Of a stretch of 10,695 nt of DNA, positions 7,616 to 10,695 are shown piece by piece. The stretch spans positions 1 to 10,695 of the forward strand of contig SXRG01000092.1 in the NCBI GenBank assembly GCA_005793645.1, given 5' to 3'. A program made the translations under genes and the position numbers. The notes beneath the pieces were generated by a model. The model did not search any database, was not told the origin of the DNA, and worked only from the letters and a program-made list of their open reading frames with translations. How positions within the stretch are numbered: position 1 is the first letter of the stretch; each line of letters starts with the position of its first letter. Source of the DNA: Burkholderiales bacterium. Lineage in GTDB: Bacteria > Pseudomonadota > Gammaproteobacteria > Burkholderiales > Thiobacillaceae.

Positions 7616-7975
7616 TTAGAGGGGCAGAATCTGCTTTGTGACCGCTATGAAAACGATCCAGCCGAAGCAGGCGAGAGCGGCTATGAAGGCTGTTTTGCTG
7701 CTGCGTTTGAGGGCAATGCTGCCGAGGCTGATGTAGGCAAGCAGCAGGGTGATCTTGCCGATGAGCCAAGGGTTCTCGAGCGGATTAAACTCACCGACCA
7801 CCAGCATCCCGATGGCGGCGGCAAGCAGAAGCGTGTCATTGCTGTGCGGGGTGATCCGGATCCAGCGCGTATTGAGCCGTTCCGGCGCGGTGAATCGCCA
7901 CCAGCCGCGCAGCAGGAAGAGGCTGAGTGAAACGACGACGGTGAAGACATGCAGGTGCTTGAGTGCCGCGTACAT
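7616..7975 (-). CDS. SirB2-family inner-membrane protein
   Basis: A 119-residue, very hydrophobic protein with four predicted membrane helices (about 7-24, 44-61, 70-88 and 95-113). The family features are visible: KHLHVFTVVVSLSLFLLRG at the N terminus, PHSNDTLLL at 43-51 and ITLLLAYISLGSIALKR at 75-91. The family name comes from a Salmonella invasion-regulation locus, but most members are in non-pathogens and their molecular role is unknown; the conserved His residues (7, 9, 44) at helix starts could bind a metal or cofactor, which is speculation. The ATG at 7975 lies 1 bp after the pgi stop, so it is almost certainly co-transcribed and coupled to pgi. No independent strong ribosome site is seen. 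Confidence 0.82.
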   Translation of the reverse strand: MYAALKHLHVFTVVVSLSLFLLRGWWRFTAPERLNTRWIRITPHSNDTLLLAAAIGMLVVGEFNPLENPWLIGKITLLLAYISLGSIALKRSSKTAFIAALACFGWIVFIAVTKQILPL

Positions 7976-7976
7976 T

Positions 7977-9656
7977 TCAATCCCGGATGCGCCGGATTAG
8001 GCCGAGGGTAGAGCTGTCGTGGGCACCAGGCTTGCCGCCTTGTAATTCGGGAAGGATGACTTTTGCGAGCTGCTTGCCCAGTTCTACGCCCCATTGATCG
8101 TAGCTGTTCACATTCCAGAGCGCACCTTGCACGAATACCTTGTGTTCATAGAGGGCAATCAGGCGGCCCAAGGTACGGGGGGTGAGTTTGCGATATAGGA
8201 TGGAATTTGTGGGACGGTTGCCGGGGAAGACCTTATGTGGGGCTAGTGCCTTGATCTGGGCGGTAGTCTTGCCTTCTGCGGCGAGTTCGGCTTGGGCCTC
8301 GGCCAGTATCTTGCCTCGCATTAAGGCCTCGGTCTGGGCAAGGAAGTTGGACAGCAGCACGGCGTGTTGGCTGCCGTGTTGGCCAATGAGATCGTTGTGT
8401 GATTCGCGCCCGGCGATAAAGTCGCAGGGGATCAGGCTGGTGCCTTGGTGGATGAGTTGGTAGAAGGCGTGTTGGCCGTTGGTGCCGGGCTCGCCGAACA
8501 GGACAGGGCCGGTGGCGCAGGATACAGTACGGCCGTCGCGGGTAACGGACTTGCCGGAGGATTCCATGTCGAGCTGTTGCAGGTAGGCGGGGAAGCGGGC
8601 TAGGCGTTGCTCGTAGGGCAACACGGCGTAGGCCTGTGCGTCCCAAAAGTTGGTGTACCAGAGGCCGATCAGTGCCATCAGCACGGGCATGTTCTGGTCG
8701 AGCGGGGCGTCTTTGAAGTGGGTGTCCATGTCGCGGCCGCCAGCGAGCAGTTCCTCAAAGGCATCCATGCCGATATAAAGCGCGATGGGCAGGCCGATGG
8801 CGGACCAGAGCGAATAACGGCCGCAGACACAGTCCCAGAAAACAAACATGTTGTCGGTGTCGATGCCTAAGGCGTTAACGGCCTCGGAGTTGGTGGAGAC
8901 AGCTACGAAGTGCTTGGCAATTTGTTTTTCGTCTTTTGCTGCCTCTAGTAGCCAGGTCCGTGCGGCTTGGGCATTGAGCAGGGTTTCCTGGGTGGTAAAG
9001 GTCTTGGAGGCAACGATGAATAGGGTGGTGGCCGGGTCAAGGTCTTCCAGCGTATCGACCAATTGACTGGGATCGACATTGGAGACGAAATGGACGCGGA
9101 TGTTGCCGCCGTAAGGCTTCAGCGCGATGCAAGCCATGGCCGGACCGAGGACGGCGCCGCCGAGGCCGATGTTAACCCCATCGGTGATGGGCTGGCCGCT
9201 GGAGCCCTTCCATTTGCCGGGGCGTACGCGATCGGCGAAGACGCGGATCTGTTCTAGCACGGCGCGCACCTCGGGTATGACATCGTGGCCATCGACCTTG
9301 ACTGGAGCCTCTCCGCGCAGGGCGGTGTGTAAAACAGCGCGGTTCTCGGTAAGGTTGATCTTTTCGCCACTGAACATGGCATTGCGGAGGGCCTCGACCT
9401 TGGCCTCCTTGGCCAGCTTGACCAAGAGTTTAAGAGTTTGTGGGCGGATCAGGTTTTTTGAGTAGTCGAGCAGGAAGGTCTCATCGGGATCGTCCAGTTC
9501 CAGTGAATAACGCGCGCTGCGTTTCTTATCACGGGCAAACAGATCACGCAGGTGCAATTTTTTCCAGGCCGTGCGCTCGTTCTTGAGGGCTTGCCAGGTG
9601 GGGCTTTGGGTTAGTTTTACAGGGGTCTTTGGATGTGAGGCGGAGGTGGCAGTCAT
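7977..9656 (-). CDS. pgi: Glucose-6-phosphate isomerase, with atypical signature residues
   Basis: Interconverts glucose 6-phosphate and fructose 6-phosphate in the cytoplasm, linking glycolysis and gluconeogenesis to glycogen. The 559-residue product aligns end to end with E. coli Pgi (549). Seen: the phosphate-binding VASKTFTTQET (215-225), Glu365 in MESSGK, Arg280, His396 in GTNGQHAFYQLIHQG and Lys528 in YDQWGVELGKQLA, so the principal catalytic residues are kept. Two conserved stretches deviate. The near-invariant GIGGSDLGP reads GLGGAVLGP (Ala168, Val169), and FWDWVGGRYS reads FWDCVCGRYS (Cys276, Cys278). In the Ala168 position other PGIs carry a Ser close to the substrate phosphate. It begins 13 bp after the glgB stop with a poor Shine-Dalgarno and runs into sirB2. 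Activity of this copy is uncertain; identity as a Pgi homologue is not. Confidence 0.95.
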   Translation of the reverse strand: MTATSASHPKTPVKLTQSPTWQALKNERTAWKKLHLRDLFARDKKRSARYSLELDDPDETFLLDYSKNLIRPQTLKLLVKLAKEAKVEALRNAMFSGEKINLTENRAVLHTALRGEAPVKVDGHDVIPEVRAVLEQIRVFADRVRPGKWKGSSGQPITDGVNIGLGGAVLGPAMACIALKPYGGNIRVHFVSNVDPSQLVDTLEDLDPATTLFIVASKTFTTQETLLNAQAARTWLLEAAKDEKQIAKHFVAVSTNSEAVNALGIDTDNMFVFWDCVCGRYSLWSAIGLPIALYIGMDAFEELLAGGRDMDTHFKDAPLDQNMPVLMALIGLWYTNFWDAQAYAVLPYEQRLARFPAYLQQLDMESSGKSVTRDGRTVSCATGPVLFGEPGTNGQHAFYQLIHQGTSLIPCDFIAGRESHNDLIGQHGSQHAVLLSNFLAQTEALMRGKILAEAQAELAAEGKTTAQIKALAPHKVFPGNRPTNSILYRKLTPRTLGRLIALYEHKVFVQGALWNVNSYDQWGVELGKQLAKVILPELQGGKPGAHDSSTLGLIRRIRD

Positions 9657-9669
9657 AACAGGTTAGGGA

Positions 9670-10695
9670 TCAATCAATGTGTAGGATGATGCCAGACAAT
9701 GGTGGCAAGGTGATGACAATAGAGTGTGGCATGCCCATCCAGGGTTGCGGCTGGCTTTCAAGTCCGGCGCCGTTGCCTTGGTTGGAGCCGCTGTAATGGG
9801 CCGAGTCGCTGTTGAAGAGCTCGCGCCAATGGCCAGCCTGCGGACAGCCGAGACGGTAGCCATGGCGAAGCACGGGGGTGAAGTTGAAGGCACAGATGAC
9901 GGTGCCACCGTTCAAGTCGCGACGCAGGAAGGAGAGGATGGATTGGTCGGCATCGTGGCAGTCGATCCAGGCGAAACCCTCGTGGTTGAAGTCGAGTTCG
10001 AACAATGCGGGCGTGTCGCGATAGAGGCGGTTGAGATCACGGGCGCAACGCTGTACGCCTTCGTGCCAGTGCAGTTGTAGGGTTGACCAGTCGAGCTCGC
10101 GCCCTTCGGACCATTCGCGGCCCTGGGCCAGTTCGTTGCCCATGAAGTTGAGTTTCTTGCCGGGCGAGGCTATCTGATAGGTCAGGAGCAGGCGCAGGTT
10201 GGCAAATTGTTGCCAGGCATCGCCGGGCATCTGGCCCAGAAGCGAGCCTTTGCCGTGTACGACCTCGTCGTGAGAGAAGGGCAGGACGAAATTTTCCGAG
10301 TAGGCATACAGCTGGCCGAAGGTGAGGTGGCTGTGATGATAGCGGCGGAACACTGGATCGAGGTGTAGATAGGCTAGCGTGTCGTTCATCCAGCCCATGT
10401 TCCATTTCATCGAGAAGCCCAGTCCACCGACATAGGTTGGGCGCGAGACCATGGGCCAGGAGGTGGATTCTTCGGCGAGGGTCAGGGCGCCTGGGAAGGT
10501 CTCGTGCACCATGGCATTCATCTCGCGCAGGAAGGCGATGGCATCCAGGTTTTCGCGGCCGCCATATTTGTTGGGAATCCATTCGCCGGCCTTGCGGGAC
10601 TAGTCCAGGTAGAGCATGGAGGCAACGGCAGCGACGCGCAGGCCGTCGAAGTGGAACTCGGCTAGCCAGTCGTGTGCGCTGGCGAGCAGGAAGCC
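9670..10695 (-). pseudogene. glgB: 1,4-alpha-glucan branching enzyme, partial and interrupted by TAG
   Basis: GlgB introduces alpha-1,6 branches into glycogen. The reading frame enters from the right edge and matches the C-terminal 340 or so residues of GlgB, including the GH13 catalytic barrel and the C-terminal beta domain. Retained motifs are LRV (region II Arg), LAEEST with the acid/base Glu, GGLGFSMKWNMGWMNDTL, PFSHDEVVHGK, FMGNELAQGREW and FNFTP. Two lesions are seen. Codon 10632-10630 is GCT (Ala), where the family has the nucleophile Asp (LRVDAVASM, Asp405 in E. coli). Codon 10602-10600 is TAG, where homologues have Tyr (LYLDYSRK). After the stop the frame stays open and well conserved to TGA at 9670. 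A restart at the in-frame ATG at 10521 would give a 283-residue fragment lacking the nucleophile. A recently inactivated gene is the simplest reading; base-call errors or a second intact copy elsewhere cannot be excluded. Confidence 0.85.

Noticed and set aside
10600..10602. TAG in glgB as a recoded amino acid (pyrrolysine or amber suppression)
   Set aside because: Homologues have Tyr here, no recoding gene is in the window, and the nearby loss of the nucleophile Asp would leave the product inactive anyway.
10597..10606. GGACTAGTCC, a 10-bp perfect palindrome containing the glgB stop
   Set aside because: The palindrome follows from the TAG change in conserved coding sequence; there is no second copy or other sign of a regulatory or insertion site.

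Overview
The window is a compact stretch of a proteobacterial chromosome in which every recognisable gene lies on the minus strand. Moderately high GC, a prpBCDE-type methylcitrate cluster, a SirB2-family protein and gammaproteobacterial-looking Pgi, GlgB and XseA proteins suggest a gammaproteobacterium or a close betaproteobacterial relative. I cannot name a genus. There are no tRNAs, rRNAs, mobile elements or CRISPR arrays, and coding density is high; the longest gap is 177 bp.

Read in the direction of transcription (high to low coordinates), the first block is glgB-pgi-sirB2-xseA (10695 to 6233). It holds glycogen branching enzyme, glucose-6-phosphate isomerase, a small four-helix membrane protein and the large subunit of exonuclease VII, separated by 13, 1 and 24 bp. 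Only the 3' part of glgB is in the window, and it looks broken: an in-frame TAG replaces a conserved Tyr, and ten codons earlier the GH13 catalytic nucleophile Asp reads as Ala. The adjacent pgi is full length but has unusual substitutions at two near-invariant signature stretches.

The 177-bp gap (6056-6232) holds two related palindromic sites and other inverted repeats, the likely control region of the second block.

That block is a complete 2-methylcitrate (propionate) operon, gntR-prpB-prpC-prpD-prpE (6055 to 1, with prpE running off the left edge). PrpE activates propionate to propionyl-CoA, PrpC condenses it with oxaloacetate to 2-methylcitrate, PrpD dehydrates this to 2-methyl-cis-aconitate, and PrpB cleaves 2-methylisocitrate to pyruvate and succinate. 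The rehydration step needs an aconitase not seen here. The first gene encodes a FadR-type GntR regulator, joined to prpB by a 4-bp overlap, as prpB is to prpC, so the operon probably controls itself.

Most of the window is ordinary metabolism. The points worth following are the double lesion in glgB, the odd residues in pgi, and the paired operator-like sites upstream of the prp operon. I see no sign of a new biological system.
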